Of a stretch of 64,000 bases of DNA, positions 8,840 to 19,900 are shown piece by piece. The stretch spans positions 558,001 to 622,000 of the forward strand of contig NZ_JANDBD010000003.1 of the NCBI RefSeq assembly GCF_024320865.1, read 5' to 3'. The translations under genes were made by a program, and so were the position numbers. How positions within the stretch are numbered: the stretch's first letter is position 1; every line of letters starts with the position of its first letter. The stretch comes from Mycolicibacterium arenosum (GTDB taxonomy: Bacteria > Actinomycetota > Actinomycetes > Mycobacteriales > Mycobacteriaceae). Under the pieces are notes generated by a model. The model had not been told where the DNA came from. It searched no databases and saw only the letters and a program-made list of their open reading frames with translations.

Positions 8840-9991
8840 ATGGCCGTGGACCGTCTCCTGCCCACCGACGAAGCTCACGAGCTGATCGCGCTCGCCCGCG
8901 ACGTGGCCGACAAGGTGCTCGATCCGATCGTGGACGAGCACGAGAAGTCCGAGACCTACCCCGACGGCGTGTTCGCGCAACTGGGCGCTGCGGGGCTGCT
9001 GAGCCTGCCGCAGCCCGAGGAGTGGGGCGGTGGCGGACAACCGTTCGAGGTCTACCTGCAGGTGCTCGAGGAACTCGCCGCGCGGTGGGCGGCCGTCGCG
9101 GTCGCGGTCAGCGTGCACAGCCTGTCGTCGCACCCGCTGTTGGCGTTCGGGACCGATGAGCAGAAGCAGCGCTGGCTGCCGGACATGTTGTCGGGCAACC
9201 GGATCGGCGCCTACAGCCTGTCCGAGCCGCAGGCGGGTTCCGATGCTGCGGCGCTGCGCTGCGCGGCTGTGCCTTTCGAGGCCGGGACGGCTCGTGGCTA
9301 CGTCCTCAACGGCTCGAAGTCGTGGATCACCCACGGCGGTGTGGCGGACTTCTACACGCTGTTCGCCCGCACCGGTGAGGGCTCCAAGGGTATTTCGTGC
9401 TTCCTGGTGCCGAGCGACCTCGACGGGCTGAGCTTCGGCAAGCCCGAGGAGAAGATGGGCCTGCACGCCGTCCCGACGACGTCGGCCTTCTACGACAACG
9501 CCCGCATCGACGGCGAGCGCCGCATAGGCGCCGAGGGCCAGGGCCTGCAGATCGCCTTCAGTGCACTGGATTCCGGTCGGCTGGGCATCGCCGCGGTCGC
9601 GGTCGGCCTGGCGCAGGCCGCGCTCGACGAGGCCACCCGGTACGCGAATGAGCGAACGACGTTCGGCCGCAAGATCATCGACCACCAGGGCCTCGGCTTC
9701 GTGCTCGCCGACATGAGCGCCGCCGTCGTGAGCGCCCGCGCCACCTACCTCGACGCCGCCCGCAGGCGCGACCTGGGCCTACCGTACGGCGCACAGGCCA
9801 GCGTCGCCAAACTGGTGTGCACCGACGCCGCCATGAAGGTGACCACCGACGCCGTTCAGGTGTTCGGCGGTGCCGGCTACACCCGCGACTACCGCGTCGA
9901 GCGCTACATGCGCGAGGCCAAGATCACCCAGATCTTCGAGGGCACCAACCAGATTCAGCGACTGGTGATCGCGCGAGGGCTCACGGGCTAG
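8840..9991 (+). CDS. Acyl-CoA dehydrogenase
   Basis: 383-aa FAD-dependent acyl-CoA dehydrogenase catalysing alpha,beta-desaturation of an acyl-CoA. The family signatures are present: the FAD/substrate loop [18 protein letters not shown], the SKSWITHGG segment, and the C-terminal [10 protein letters not shown], which places the catalytic Glu at residue 367 as in short/branched-chain enzymes. The neighbouring 2-keto acid decarboxylase makes branched-chain or aromatic metabolism plausible, but the substrate cannot be read from sequence. ATG 8840 lies 9 nt after the putative operator, so the leader is very short. Confidence 0.92.
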   Translation: MAVDRLLPTDEAHELIALARDVADKVLDPIVDEHEKSETYPDGVFAQLGAAGLLSLPQPEEWGGGGQPFEVYLQVLEELAARWAAVAVAVSVHSLSSHPLLAFGTDEQKQRWLPDMLSGNRIGAYSLSEPQAGSDAAALRCAAVPFEAGTARGYVLNGSKSWITHGGVADFYTLFARTGEGSKGISCFLVPSDLDGLSFGKPEEKMGLHAVPTTSAFYDNARIDGERRIGAEGQGLQIAFSALDSGRLGIAAVAVGLAQAALDEATRYANERTTFGRKIIDHQGLGFVLADMSAAVVSARATYLDAARRRDLGLPYGAQASVAKLVCTDAAMKVTTDAVQVFGGAGYTRDYRVERYMREAKITQIFEGTNQIQRLVIARGLTG

Positions 9992-10016
9992 CAGGCAACG
10001 TACTACGGTCGAAGGG

Positions 10017-11696
10017 GTGACCGTCGCTCCCGACACCGGCTACACCGTCGGTGACTACCTCCTCGATCGCCTTGTCGAACTCGGCGTGACCGACGTGTTC
10101 GGCGTCCCCGGCGACTACCAGCTGGAGTTCCTCGACCACGTCGTAGCCCATCCGCGGCTGCGCTGGATCGGCGGCGCCAACGAACTGAACGCCGGCTACG
10201 CCGCCGACGCCTACGGCAGGCTGCGCGGGATGGCCGCGCTCGTCACGACGTTCGGCGTCGGTGAGCTGTCCGCGGCCAACGCCGTCGCGGGCAGCTACGC
10301 CGAACACGTCCCCGTCGTGCACATCGTCGGCGCGCCGTCCAAGGACGCCCAGGGAGCGCGTCGCATCGTGCACCACACGCTCGGTGACGGCGACTTCGAC
10401 CACTTCCTGCGGATGAGCCGCGAAATCACCTGCGCACAAGCCAATCTCGCCCCGGCGACGGCCACACGCGAAATCGACCGCGTGTTGTCGGAGGTCCGCG
10501 AACAGAAGCGGCCGGGGTACCTGTTGCTCGCCACCGACGTGGCGCGGTTCCCGGTCGAACCGCCGGCCGCACCGCTGCCGCGGTACACCGGCGGCACGTC
10601 TCCGCGGGCACTGGCGATGTTCACCGACGCCGCTTCCCGGTTGATCGGCGATCGCCGGCTGACGGTGCTCGCCGACTTCCTCGTGCACCGGCTGCACTGC
10701 GTCGATCAGCTCAACGCCCTGCTGGCCGCCGACACCGTGCCGCACGCGACGCTGATGTGGGGCAAGAGCCTCGTCGACGAGCGCTCCCCGAACTTCCTCG
10801 GCATCTACGCGGGCGCGGCCAGCGCGGACCCGGTCCGTGAAGCGATCGAAACCGCATCCGTTCTGGTGACCGCGGGCGTCGTGTTCACCGACATGGTCAG
10901 CGGTTTCTTCAGCCAGCGCATCGACCCCCTCCGCACGATCGACGTCGGTGCCGACCAGAGCACCATCGGCGGTCGTGTGTACGCGCCACTCGACATGTCG
11001 GCTGCCCTCGACGCGCTGACGGCGATCCTCACCTCTCGCGGGGTCACCTCCGACGCGCTGCCCGTCGCGACCCCGCCCGAGCCGTCGCCGCGGCCGGACC
11101 GGAACGCGGCGCTGACGCAGGAGTCGCTCTGGGACGGCCTATCCGACGCTCTGACACCAAACAACGTCGTGCTCGCCGACCAGGGCACGTCGTTCTACGG
11201 GATGGCCGCCCACCGGTTGGCCTCGGGAGTCACGTTCATCGGGCAGCCGCTGTGGGGCTCGATCGGGTACACGCTGCCCGCTGCGGTCGGCGCAGCTCTC
11301 GCCGAGCCCGACCGGCGCATCGTGCTGCTCATCGGCGACGGCGCCGCGCAGCTGACGATTCAGGAGCTGGGCGCCTTCGGGCGCGAGGGGCTGGCCCCGG
11401 TGATCGTCGTGGTCAACAACGACGGATACACCGTGGAGCGCGCCATCCACGGCCCCGAGCAGCACTACAACGACATCGCGGCGTGGCGCTGGACGGAGTT
11501 GCCCGGGGTCCTGGGCGTCGCCGATGCGCTCGCCGTCCGTGTGACGACGGTGGGCGAACTCGCCGACGCGATCGAGGCCGCCGCCCAGGCGCAGGATCGG
11601 ATGGTCCTCATCGAAGCGGTGGTGCCGCGCATGGACATTCCGCCGCTGCTGATCGAACTGGCTCAGTCGGCCTCGGCGGCGAACGCCGTCGACTAG
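10017..11696 (+). CDS. kdc: Thiamine-diphosphate-dependent 2-keto acid decarboxylase
   Basis: 559-aa cytoplasmic enzyme of the pyruvate/indolepyruvate decarboxylase group that converts branched or aromatic 2-keto acids to aldehydes. The catalytic set is intact and at usual spacing: Asp33 (GVPGD), Glu56 (GANELN), His119-His120, and the ThDP/Mg motif starting GDG at 440-442 and ending NN at 467-468. Length and motifs match mycobacterial Kdc (Rv0853c type). The GTG at 10017 follows the acyl-CoA dehydrogenase by 25 nt, suggesting one transcript. Its stop overlaps that of the convergent histidine kinase. Confidence 0.92.
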   Translation: MTVAPDTGYTVGDYLLDRLVELGVTDVFGVPGDYQLEFLDHVVAHPRLRWIGGANELNAGYAADAYGRLRGMAALVTTFGVGELSAANAVAGSYAEHVPVVHIVGAPSKDAQGARRIVHHTLGDGDFDHFLRMSREITCAQANLAPATATREIDRVLSEVREQKRPGYLLLATDVARFPVEPPAAPLPRYTGGTSPRALAMFTDAASRLIGDRRLTVLADFLVHRLHCVDQLNALLAADTVPHATLMWGKSLVDERSPNFLGIYAGAASADPVREAIETASVLVTAGVVFTDMVSGFFSQRIDPLRTIDVGADQSTIGGRVYAPLDMSAALDALTAILTSRGVTSDALPVATPPEPSPRPDRNAALTQESLWDGLSDALTPNNVVLADQGTSFYGMAAHRLASGVTFIGQPLWGSIGYTLPAAVGAALAEPDRRIVLLIGDGAAQLTIQELGAFGREGLAPVIVVVNNDGYTVERAIHGPEQHYNDIAAWRWTELPGVLGVADALAVRVTTVGELADAIEAAAQAQDRMVLIEAVVPRMDIPPLLIELAQSASAANAVD

Positions 11697-12889
11697 GTGA
11701 TCGTCTCCGGTGGCGACGTCACCGTGACGGTCGTGCCGCGACCCGACATCGAGTCGATGTCCAGCGCGCCGCCCATCGCCTCGAAGCGGGCGAGCAGCGA
11801 GCCGAGCCCGATGTGCCCCTCGGCGAGCCGCGACGCGATCACCTCGGGGTCGAAGCCCGGACCGTCGTCGGCGACGGTGAGCACGACGCGATCGCCGATG
11901 CGGCGCAGCGTCACCGCGACCTCCGTCGCGTTGGCGTGCTTTCCGATGTTGGCCAGCAGTTCGCGGGCGGCACGGTGCATCAGCGCCTGCGACTCTGGCT
12001 TGCCGACGTCCTCGAGGTCCGCTTCGACGAGGTAGTCCCCGCGAGATTCGAACTGGCGCAACAGTTCCCGGATCGCCGGTGCCAGCCCCAGCTGGGCGAG
12101 CACCTGCGGGTGCAACTCGGTGACGGTCGAGCGCAGCATGGCCGCGGTGTCCTGTAGCGCGTCGTACACCATGTCGAGCGCGGGGTCGGGCTTGCTCTCG
12201 CGGAGCAGGTCGACCTCCATCCGCGCCGCCAGCAGCGTCTGCAGCGGCCCGTCGTGAAGGTGCTCGGCCACCTCCCGGTTGTGCCGCTCGTCGGCCTGCA
12301 TCGCCTCGGCCACCAGTTGCCGACGCACCTCCTGCAGCGCCATCACCCTCTTCTGTCGGCGCGCGAGGAAGAAGCACAGCGACGTCACGGCGACCGCCAG
12401 CCACAGGAGGAAGCCCACCTGCGTGTAGACGATGTCCGGCAGCCCCATGGTGTCGTCGCGCTTCGAGTAGACGATCCACGCGGTGAGATATGTGACGGCG
12501 GCGCTGAGCCCAAGCACGCCGGTCAGCAGCGGCCGGTCCTGGAACGCGACCGAGATCGGCAGCAGGAAGAACACCGGAAGCAGCGCCGCCGTGGCGCCGC
12601 CGGACACGACGCACAGCACCAGGATCACCAGCACGTCGAACGCGGTGGACGCCCAGTCCGCCCAGCGCGGCACGGGCCCGCGGAACACGATCACCACCCA
12701 GGCCACCGCGACGACCGCGTACGACCCCAGCACGACGGCGTAGACGCTCGGCAGCCAGGAGTCGACCTCCCACACCCAGACGAGCACGACGATCAGCAGG
12801 ATCAGCGGCAGCCGCAGCACCGCCGACACGCGAACGGGCTCGAAGGCGAAGATGCCGCCGATCCGGTCCCACGCAAGCGAGGACCGCAC
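11693..12889 (-). CDS. Membrane sensor histidine kinase, NarL/HisKA_3 type
   Basis: 398-aa sensor kinase. Residues 1-175 hold about six transmembrane helices with no large extracellular loop, so the signal may be sensed in or at the membrane. The HisKA_3 dimerisation domain carries EHLHDGPLQ with phospho-acceptor His212, and the HATPase domain has [12 protein letters not shown] and [17 protein letters not shown] (N, G1 and G2 boxes). The GTG start is 1 nt after the stop of the upstream response-regulator gene, so the pair is translationally coupled. It resembles the Rv0845/Rv0844c system near kdc in M. tuberculosis. The stimulus is unknown. Confidence 0.88.
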   Translation of the reverse strand: MRSSLAWDRIGGIFAFEPVRVSAVLRLPLILLIVVLVWVWEVDSWLPSVYAVVLGSYAVVAVAWVVIVFRGPVPRWADWASTAFDVLVILVLCVVSGGATAALLPVFFLLPISVAFQDRPLLTGVLGLSAAVTYLTAWIVYSKRDDTMGLPDIVYTQVGFLLWLAVAVTSLCFFLARRQKRVMALQEVRRQLVAEAMQADERHNREVAEHLHDGPLQTLLAARMEVDLLRESKPDPALDMVYDALQDTAAMLRSTVTELHPQVLAQLGLAPAIRELLRQFESRGDYLVEADLEDVGKPESQALMHRAARELLANIGKHANATEVAVTLRRIGDRVVLTVADDGPGFDPEVIASRLAEGHIGLGSLLARFEAMGGALDIDSMSGRGTTVTVTSPPETIT

Positions 12890-12890
12890 G

Positions 12891-13544
12891 CTACTCCAGC
12901 AGCTTGCGGCGCATGGCCTCGGCGACCGCCGCGGCCCGGTCGCCGACGCCGAGCTTCTCGTAGAGCCGCTGCACGTGCGTCTTGACGGTCGACGGCGCCA
13001 GGAACAGCTCCTTGGCCATCGTCGGGATGGACTTCCCCGCCGCGATCATCTGCAGCACCTCGCGCTCCCGCTGGCTCAGCGCGGGAGCATCGCTCACCTT
13101 CTGCCGCTGGATCTCGCCGACGAGGCCGGCCGCGAGGCTCGGGGCGACGACGTCACGGCCCTTCGCGCAGCTGAGTACGGCGTCGACGAGTTCGGTCCGG
13201 CTGGACTCCTTGGGGATGAAGCCCGCCGCGCCCTCCTGCAGCGCGCTGTAGACGATCGCCGACTCGTCGTGAGCGGAGATCAGCAGCACCCTGGTCGGCA
13301 ACGCGTCGCGCTTGACCGCGGCGGCCACCTGAGCGCCGTCCAGGCCGGGCATGCGGTAGTCCAGCAGCGCCACCTGCGGCGCGTGCTCCCGGATCAGCGC
13401 CAGGGCGGCCAGCCCGTCGTCGGCCTCCCCGACGACGTCGATGGAGCCGCTCGACATCAGCGCGCGAACGACGCCGTCGCGGAACAGCGGATGGTCGTCG
13501 CCGACGACGACCCGCACCCTGTCGCCGTACGCGGGCCCCGTCAC
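12891..13544 (-). CDS. NarL/FixJ-family response regulator
   Basis: 217-aa DNA-binding response regulator. The receiver domain has acidic residues Asp16-Asp17, phospho-acceptor Asp62 in LLDYRMPG, and the conserved Thr/Ser and Lys region (LLISAHD, FIPKESS). The C-terminal LuxR-type helix-turn-helix begins LSQREREVLQMIAAGKS and contains STVKTHVQRLYEKLGV. GTG 13544 with GGAAG about 10 nt upstream gives a normal NarL-like length; upstream in-frame sequence is Arg-rich and looks non-coding. It is the first gene of the two-component operon and is divergent from pks12, sharing a 448-bp control region. Confidence 0.9.
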   Translation of the reverse strand: MTGPAYGDRVRVVVGDDHPLFRDGVVRALMSSGSIDVVGEADDGLAALALIREHAPQVALLDYRMPGLDGAQVAAAVKRDALPTRVLLISAHDESAIVYSALQEGAAGFIPKESSRTELVDAVLSCAKGRDVVAPSLAAGLVGEIQRQKVSDAPALSQREREVLQMIAAGKSIPTMAKELFLAPSTVKTHVQRLYEKLGVGDRAAAVAEAMRRKLLE

Positions 13545-13992
13545 GGCGACAGCTTCCCACACCGGTCGGTGCCGATCGGGCGATTGCCGCACCGTTTCCC
13601 CGCGCAGCCGCCTGGCGGGTCGCCGAGCCCACCCCGGCCGTCGTCGCGCCCCGTGGAGCCCCACCGACGCCGCGATCTCCACACGCCGACTAGGCACAAC
13701 GGTGGAGATGCGGTGGTTTCTCATGCCGCCGAGCATCGACGGGCGACCTCAAAGGCTTCTCAAATGAGTCCCGGATCTGTTTCACAGCCCTGTGACGCAT
13801 TAGGTAACCGCAGTTCAGGGCCCATTCGCCAGGCCGAAGGTGCGCAGACTCGCCCACCCATACGTACGATGCTCCGAGGGTCGGGACCCGCGGGTTAGCA
13901 CCCGGTAGCTCGTCCGATCGGGCAACGGTGTCGAATACACGTGACTGACCACCGCCCACAGGTCGGACGACGGATAGATAGATAAGGACCGC
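13545..13992. promoter_or_regulatory. 448-bp divergent control region between response regulator and pks12
   Basis: No gene is supported here. Visible elements are TCACAG-cc-CTGTGA (13782-13795), a 6-bp inverted repeat, and GTGT-cgaat-ACAC near 13930. An AT-richer run with TAGATAGATAAGGA lies just before pks12, where AAGGA is the ribosome-binding site. I could not fix a -35/-10 pair with confidence. The response regulator next door is a candidate regulator of pks12 by position only. Confidence 0.4.
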
Positions 13993-16900
13993 ATGGTCAA
14001 CCAACTCGAACACGCGACCGAGGCGCTCAGGAAAGCGCTCGTGCAGGTCGAGCGGCTCAAGACGCAGAACCGCACGCTCCTCGAGCGGACGGGCGAGCCG
14101 ATCGCCGTCGTCGGCATGTCGTGCCGTTTCCCCGGCGGGGTGGACTCCCCCGAGAGCCTCTGGGAGATGGTCGCCGAGCAGCGCGACGTCGTGTCCGAGA
14201 TTCCCGCCGACCGCGGCTGGGACACCAACACCCTCTTCGATCCCGACCCCGACGCCCACGGCAAGACGTACGCCCGCACCGGCGGCTTCGTCGACAACGT
14301 GGCGGACTTCGACTCCACCTTCTTCGGCGTCTCGCCCACCGAGGCGCTGGCGATGGATCCGCAGCAGCGCATGCTGCTCGAACTGTCCTGGGAGGCGCTC
14401 GAGCGCGCGGGCATCGACCCGGCGTCGCTGCGCGGCAGTTCGACGGGTGTGTTCGCCGGCGTCATCGCCGCCGGCTACGGCATGTCCGCCGACGAGATCG
14501 AGGGCTACCGCCTGACGGGGATGACCTCGAGCGTCACGTCCGGCCGCGTCGCCTACGTGCTCGGTCTCGAGGGACCCGCGGTCTCCGTCGACACGGCGTG
14601 CTCGTCGTCGCTGGTGGCGCTGCACATGGCCGTGCAGGCGCTGCGGCTCGGTGAGTGCGACCTGGCGCTCGCGGGCGGCGTGACCGTCAACGCGACGCCG
14701 ACGATCTTCATCGAGTTCGCCCGCCACCGCGGCCTCGCTCCCGACGGCCGGTGCAAGCCCTACGCGGGTGCCGCCGACGGCGTCGGCTGGTCTGAGGGCG
14801 GCGGCGTGCTCGCGGTCGAACGGCTCTCCGACGCGCAGCGCAACGGGCACCAGATCCTCGCCGTCATCCGCGGCTCGGCGGTCAACCAGGACGGCGCGTC
14901 AAACGGCCTGACCGCCCCCAACGGCCCGTCTCAGCAGCGCGTGGTGCGCGCGGCGCTCGCCAACGCCGGGCTGACGACCGGCCAGGTCGACATCGTCGAA
15001 GGCCACGGCACCGGCACCCCGCTCGGCGACCCCATCGAGGCACAGGCGCTGCTGGCGACCTACGGCCAGGACCGCACGACGCCGCTGTGGCTCGGGTCGA
15101 TCAAGTCCAACATGGGCCACACGCAGGCCGCCGCGGGCGTCGCGGGCGTGATCAAGATGATCATGGCGATGCGCCACGCGACGCTGCCCGCGTCGCTGCA
15201 CGTCGACGCGCCCAGCCCGCACGTGGACTGGACGGCGGGCGCGGTCTCGCTGCTGACCGAGGCGCATCCGTGGCCGTCTGACGGCACGCCGCGCCGTGCC
15301 GCCGTGTCGTCCTTCGGCATCAGCGGCACCAACTCCCACGTCATCGTCGAAGAGGCGCCGCCTGCTGCCCCCGCGGAGACGGCCCCGGTGCCGCCGGTGC
15401 TGCCGTGGGTGCTCGCCGCCAAGACCGGGACGTCGCTCACCGCGCAGGCCGAGCGGGTGCTGGCGCATCTGCGCGCCCACCCCGACCTCGACGCACGCGA
15501 CGTCGCGTGGACGCTAGCGGGCCGCGCGACGTTCGAGCACCGCGCCGTGGTGCTCGGCTCCGATCGCGCACAGCTGGAGCAGGGCCTCGAGCAGCTCATC
15601 GCCGATGCTCCCGGCGTCATGCGCGGCCACGCCGCCCCCGCGGGCAGGACCGTGTTCGTGTTCCCCGGCCAGGGCAGTCAGTGGGTCGGCATGGGCATCG
15701 AGTTGCTGGACAGCTCACCGGTCTTCGCCGCCGAACTGCAGGCGTGCGCCGAGGCGCTGTCCGAGTTCGTGGACTGGTCGCTGATCGACGTGCTGCGGGG
15801 CTCACCCGATGCCCCGACGCTGGACCGCGTCGACGTGGTGCAGCCCGCGCTGTTCGCGATCATGGTGTCGCTGGCCGCGCTGTGGCGCTCGGTCGGCGTG
15901 AATCCCGATGCGGTGATCGGACATTCGCAGGGCGAGATCGCGGCCGCCTACGTGGCCGGCGCGCTGTCGCTGCGAGACGCCGCGCGCGTGGTCGCCCTGC
16001 GCAGCAAGCTGCTGGTGTCGCTGTCCGGGCCTGCGGGCATGGTGTCGCTGGCGTGCGGTGCCGACCGCGCCCGTGAACTCATCGTGGACCTTCCCGGACT
16101 GAGCATCGCGGCGATCAACGGCCGTTCGGCGGTCGTGGTGTCGGGTGACACCGCGTCGCTGGAGGAACTCATCCGCACATGCGAGGCGCTCGAGATGCGG
16201 GCCCGCCGCATCGACGTGGACTACGCGTCGCACTCGGTGCAGGTCGAGGCCATCCGCGAGCAGTTGATCGACGCGCTCGCCGACATCGAACCGCGCAGCG
16301 CCCGAACCGTTTTCGTCTCCACCGTCACCGGTGAGCCGATCGACACCGCGGGCCTTGACGCGCAGTACTGGTACCGCAACATCCGGCAGACCGTCGAGTT
16401 CGACGCCGCCGTGCGGGCCGCCTGCGGCAAGGGTTTCCGGGCCTTCGTGGAGTGCAGTCCGCATCCGGCGCTGATCGCCGGCATCGAGGACACCGCGTCC
16501 GACGTGTTCGGCGAGACGGCCGAACCCGTTGTGGTGCCGTCACTCGGCCGCGACGACGGCGGGCTGGACCGCTTCCTCTCCTCGGTCGCCCAGGCCTACA
16601 CCGGTGGCGTCGCCGTCGCATGGCGCGACGTCTGCGGCACCGGCGCGCTGCTGGATCTGCCCACCTACGCGTTCGACCGGCGCCGGTACTGGCTGTCCGG
16701 TGGTGGCTCCGGCTCCACGGACACCACCGGCCTCGGCCTCTCGGGTGCCGCGCATGCGCTGCTCGGCGCCGTCATCGAGATCCCCGAGTCCGGCCACGTC
16801 GTGCTCACCGGCAGGCTGTCGGCGGCCACGCACTCGTGGCTCAACGACCACGCCGTCAACGGCGTCGTGCTCTTCCCCGGAACGGGTTTCGTCGACCTGG

Positions 16901-19900
16901 TGATCCGCGCGGGCGACGAGGTCGGCCACCCGGTGATCGACGAACTCACCCTGCAGGCGCCGCTGGTGATCCCGCCGACGGGCGTGCCGATCCGCGTGGT
17001 GGTGGGCGCCCCCGGCGAGGGCGGCGACCCCGAGAAGCGCGTGGTCTCGGTGTTCTCACAGCCCGGTGAGGACGGGTCCGGCTGGGTCTGCAACGCCGAG
17101 GCCGTCGTGATCGCCGAATCGGCCGACACCGGAACCGAACTGACGGCGTGGCCGCCCGCGGGCGCCGCCTCCGTCGACGTGTCCGACGCCTACGAGCAGC
17201 TGGCCGCCAAGGGGTACGAGTACGGCCCGGCGTTCCGCGGCCTCACCGCGCTGTGGCGCCGGGGTGACGAGCTGTTCGCCGAAGTCTCCGTTCCACAGGA
17301 TGTTCAGGCCGGCGAGTTCGGCGTCCACCCCATCCTGCTCGACTCCTCACTGCACGCGCTCGCCGTCGTCGCCGGGCTCGACCCGTCGGCCGGACTGGCG
17401 CTGCCGTTCTCCTGGCAGCAGGTGACGCTGCACGCCGCGGGCGCGACGTCGGTGCGCGCCCGGCTGGCGCCGACCGGCCCGAACTCGGTGTCGATCGACC
17501 TCGCCGACGGCCTCGGCCTCCCCGTGCTGACGGTCGGCAACCTGGCGACCCGCCCCATCAGCGCCGAGCAGCTGGCCACCGCGTCCCGCGGGCCCGGCTC
17601 CGGCGAGCTCTTCGCCGTCGAGTGGGCGCCGGTCGCCCTCCCCGATTCCATCCCCGCCGCGCCCGACGCGCTGGAGATCTTCGAATCCGCGCCTGCGGCA
17701 AGCGATTCCGCGAACCTTCCCGAGCTCGTCCGCGACGCGGTCACCACCGCACTGGAACGCCTGCAAGCCCACCTGGCCACGCGAGAGGGCACGCTGCTCG
17801 TCATCACCCGCGGCGCGGTCGCACTGCCCGGCGAGGACGTCACCGATCTCGCGGGCGCGGCGGTGTGGGGTCTGGTGCGCTCGGCCCAGACCGAACAGCC
17901 GGGCCGCATCGTGCTGGTCGACACCGACCACGAGCTCGGCAGCCCCGCCGCGGTGCTCGCCATCGGCGAGCCGCAGCTGGTGGTGCGCGGCACCGAGCTG
18001 TACGGCCCGCGGGTCGTGCGCAACCGCGCCGTCGACTCCATCCTGACCCCGCCCGAGGGCGGCAAGCCGTGGCGCCTCGGCGTGACCACCGCAGGCACGT
18101 TCGACAACCTCGCGCTGCAGGAGGTGCCGAACTCCGACGCCGACCTGCCGCCCGGCCACATCCGCGTCGAGATCAACGCCGTCGCCGCCAACTTCCGCGA
18201 CGTGATGATCACGCTCGGCATGTTCACCCACGACGCGCTGATCGGCAGCGAGGCCGCCGGCGTCGTCGTCGAGATCGGGCCCGACGTCACCGGTTTCACC
18301 GTCGGCCAGCGCGTGATGGGACTCTTCCCGGAGGGCACGGGCACCAGGGTGTGGGCCGACGCCCGCCTGGTCGCGCCGATCCCGACCGGGTGGTCCGACG
18401 CCGAGGCCGCCGCCGCGCTCGTCGTGTTCACCACCGCCTACCTCGGCCTGCGCGAGCTCGCCGACGTCCAGCCGGGTCAGTCGATCCTCATCCACGCCGC
18501 CACCGGCGGTGTCGGCCTCGCCGCGATCCAGCTGGCCAGGCACTGGGGCATGGAGGTCTACACCACCGCCAGCCGACCCAAGTGGGACACGCTGCGGGCG
18601 TTGGGCTTCGACGACGATCACATCGGCGATTCCCGCACCCTGGACTTCGAACAGAAGTTCCTCGACGTCACCGGCGGTCGCGGCTTCGACGTGGTGCTGG
18701 ACTCGCTGGCGGGCGAATTCGTCGACGCCTCGCTGCGGCTGCAGCCGCGCGGCGGCATGTTCCTCGAGATGGGCAAAACCGACATCCGCGACGCCGACGC
18801 CGTTGCCGCCGCGCACCCCGGTGTGCGGTACCGCGCCTTCGACCTGTTCGAACCCGGCCGCCCGCGCATGCAGGAGTTCATCGTCGAGCTGTCGCAGCTC
18901 TTCGAATCCGGTGTGCTGACACCGCTTCCCGTCACGACGTTCGACGTCCGCCGCGGGCAGGCCGCGCTGCGCTACCTGAGCCAGGCCAAGCACATCGGCA
19001 AGATCGTCATGACGATGCCGGGTGCGTGGAGCCGCGGCACGGTCCTCATCACCGGCGGCACCGGCATGGCGGGCGCCGTCGTGGCCCGGCACGTCGTCGC
19101 CGAGCACGGCGTCAAGCACCTGCTGCTGCTGTCCCGCCGCGGACCCGACGCTCCGGGCGCCGACGAACTCATCGCCGAGTTGACCGCCGCGGGCGCCGAC
19201 GTCCGCGTCGTCGCCGCCGACGCCGCCGACCGCGAACAGCTGAAGGCCGCGCTGGCCGGTATCGACGTCCCGCTGACGGCCGTCGTGCACGCGACGGGTG
19301 TGCTGGACGACGCCGTGATCGGATCGCTGACCCCCGACCGTGTGGCACCGGTGCTGCGGGCCAAGGTCGACGCCGCCTGGAACCTGCACGAGCTCACTCG
19401 CGACGCGAATCCCGCTGCCTTCGTGATGTTCTCGTCGATGGCCGGCGTCGTCGGCTCGCCCGGCCAGGCCAACTACAGCGCCGCGAACACCTTCATCGAC
19501 GCTCTCGCCGCGCACCGCCGCGCCCACGGTCTGCCCGCCACGTCACTGGCGTGGGGCCTGTGGGATCAGGCCAGCGCCATGACCGGCCACCTCGACGATG
19601 CCGACCTGTCGCGCCTCGGCCGCGACGGCATCCTCGCGATGACGAGCGACGACGCGATGACGCTGTTCGACACCGCTCTCGTCATCGGCGATCCCCTGCA
19701 GGCGCCCGCCCGCATCGACCGCAGCGCCCTGCGCGCCCGGTCCGCACAGGGCCTGCTGCCGCCGATCTTCAGCCAGCTGGCGACGGCGTCGACCCGCCGC
19801 CGCGTGGACGACTCGCTGGTGGCCGCCAAGTCGAAGTCGGCTCTGGCGCAACGCCTGCAGGGTCTCTCCGAGAACGAGCAGCAGGCGGTCGTGCTCGACC

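Noticed and set aside
13782..13795. TCACAG-cc-CTGTGA as a CRP or PhoP site upstream of pks12
   Set aside because: CRP sites need TGTGA-N6-TCACA in the opposite arrangement, and PhoP sites are direct repeats of TCACAGC. The symmetry is noted, but no regulator can be assigned.
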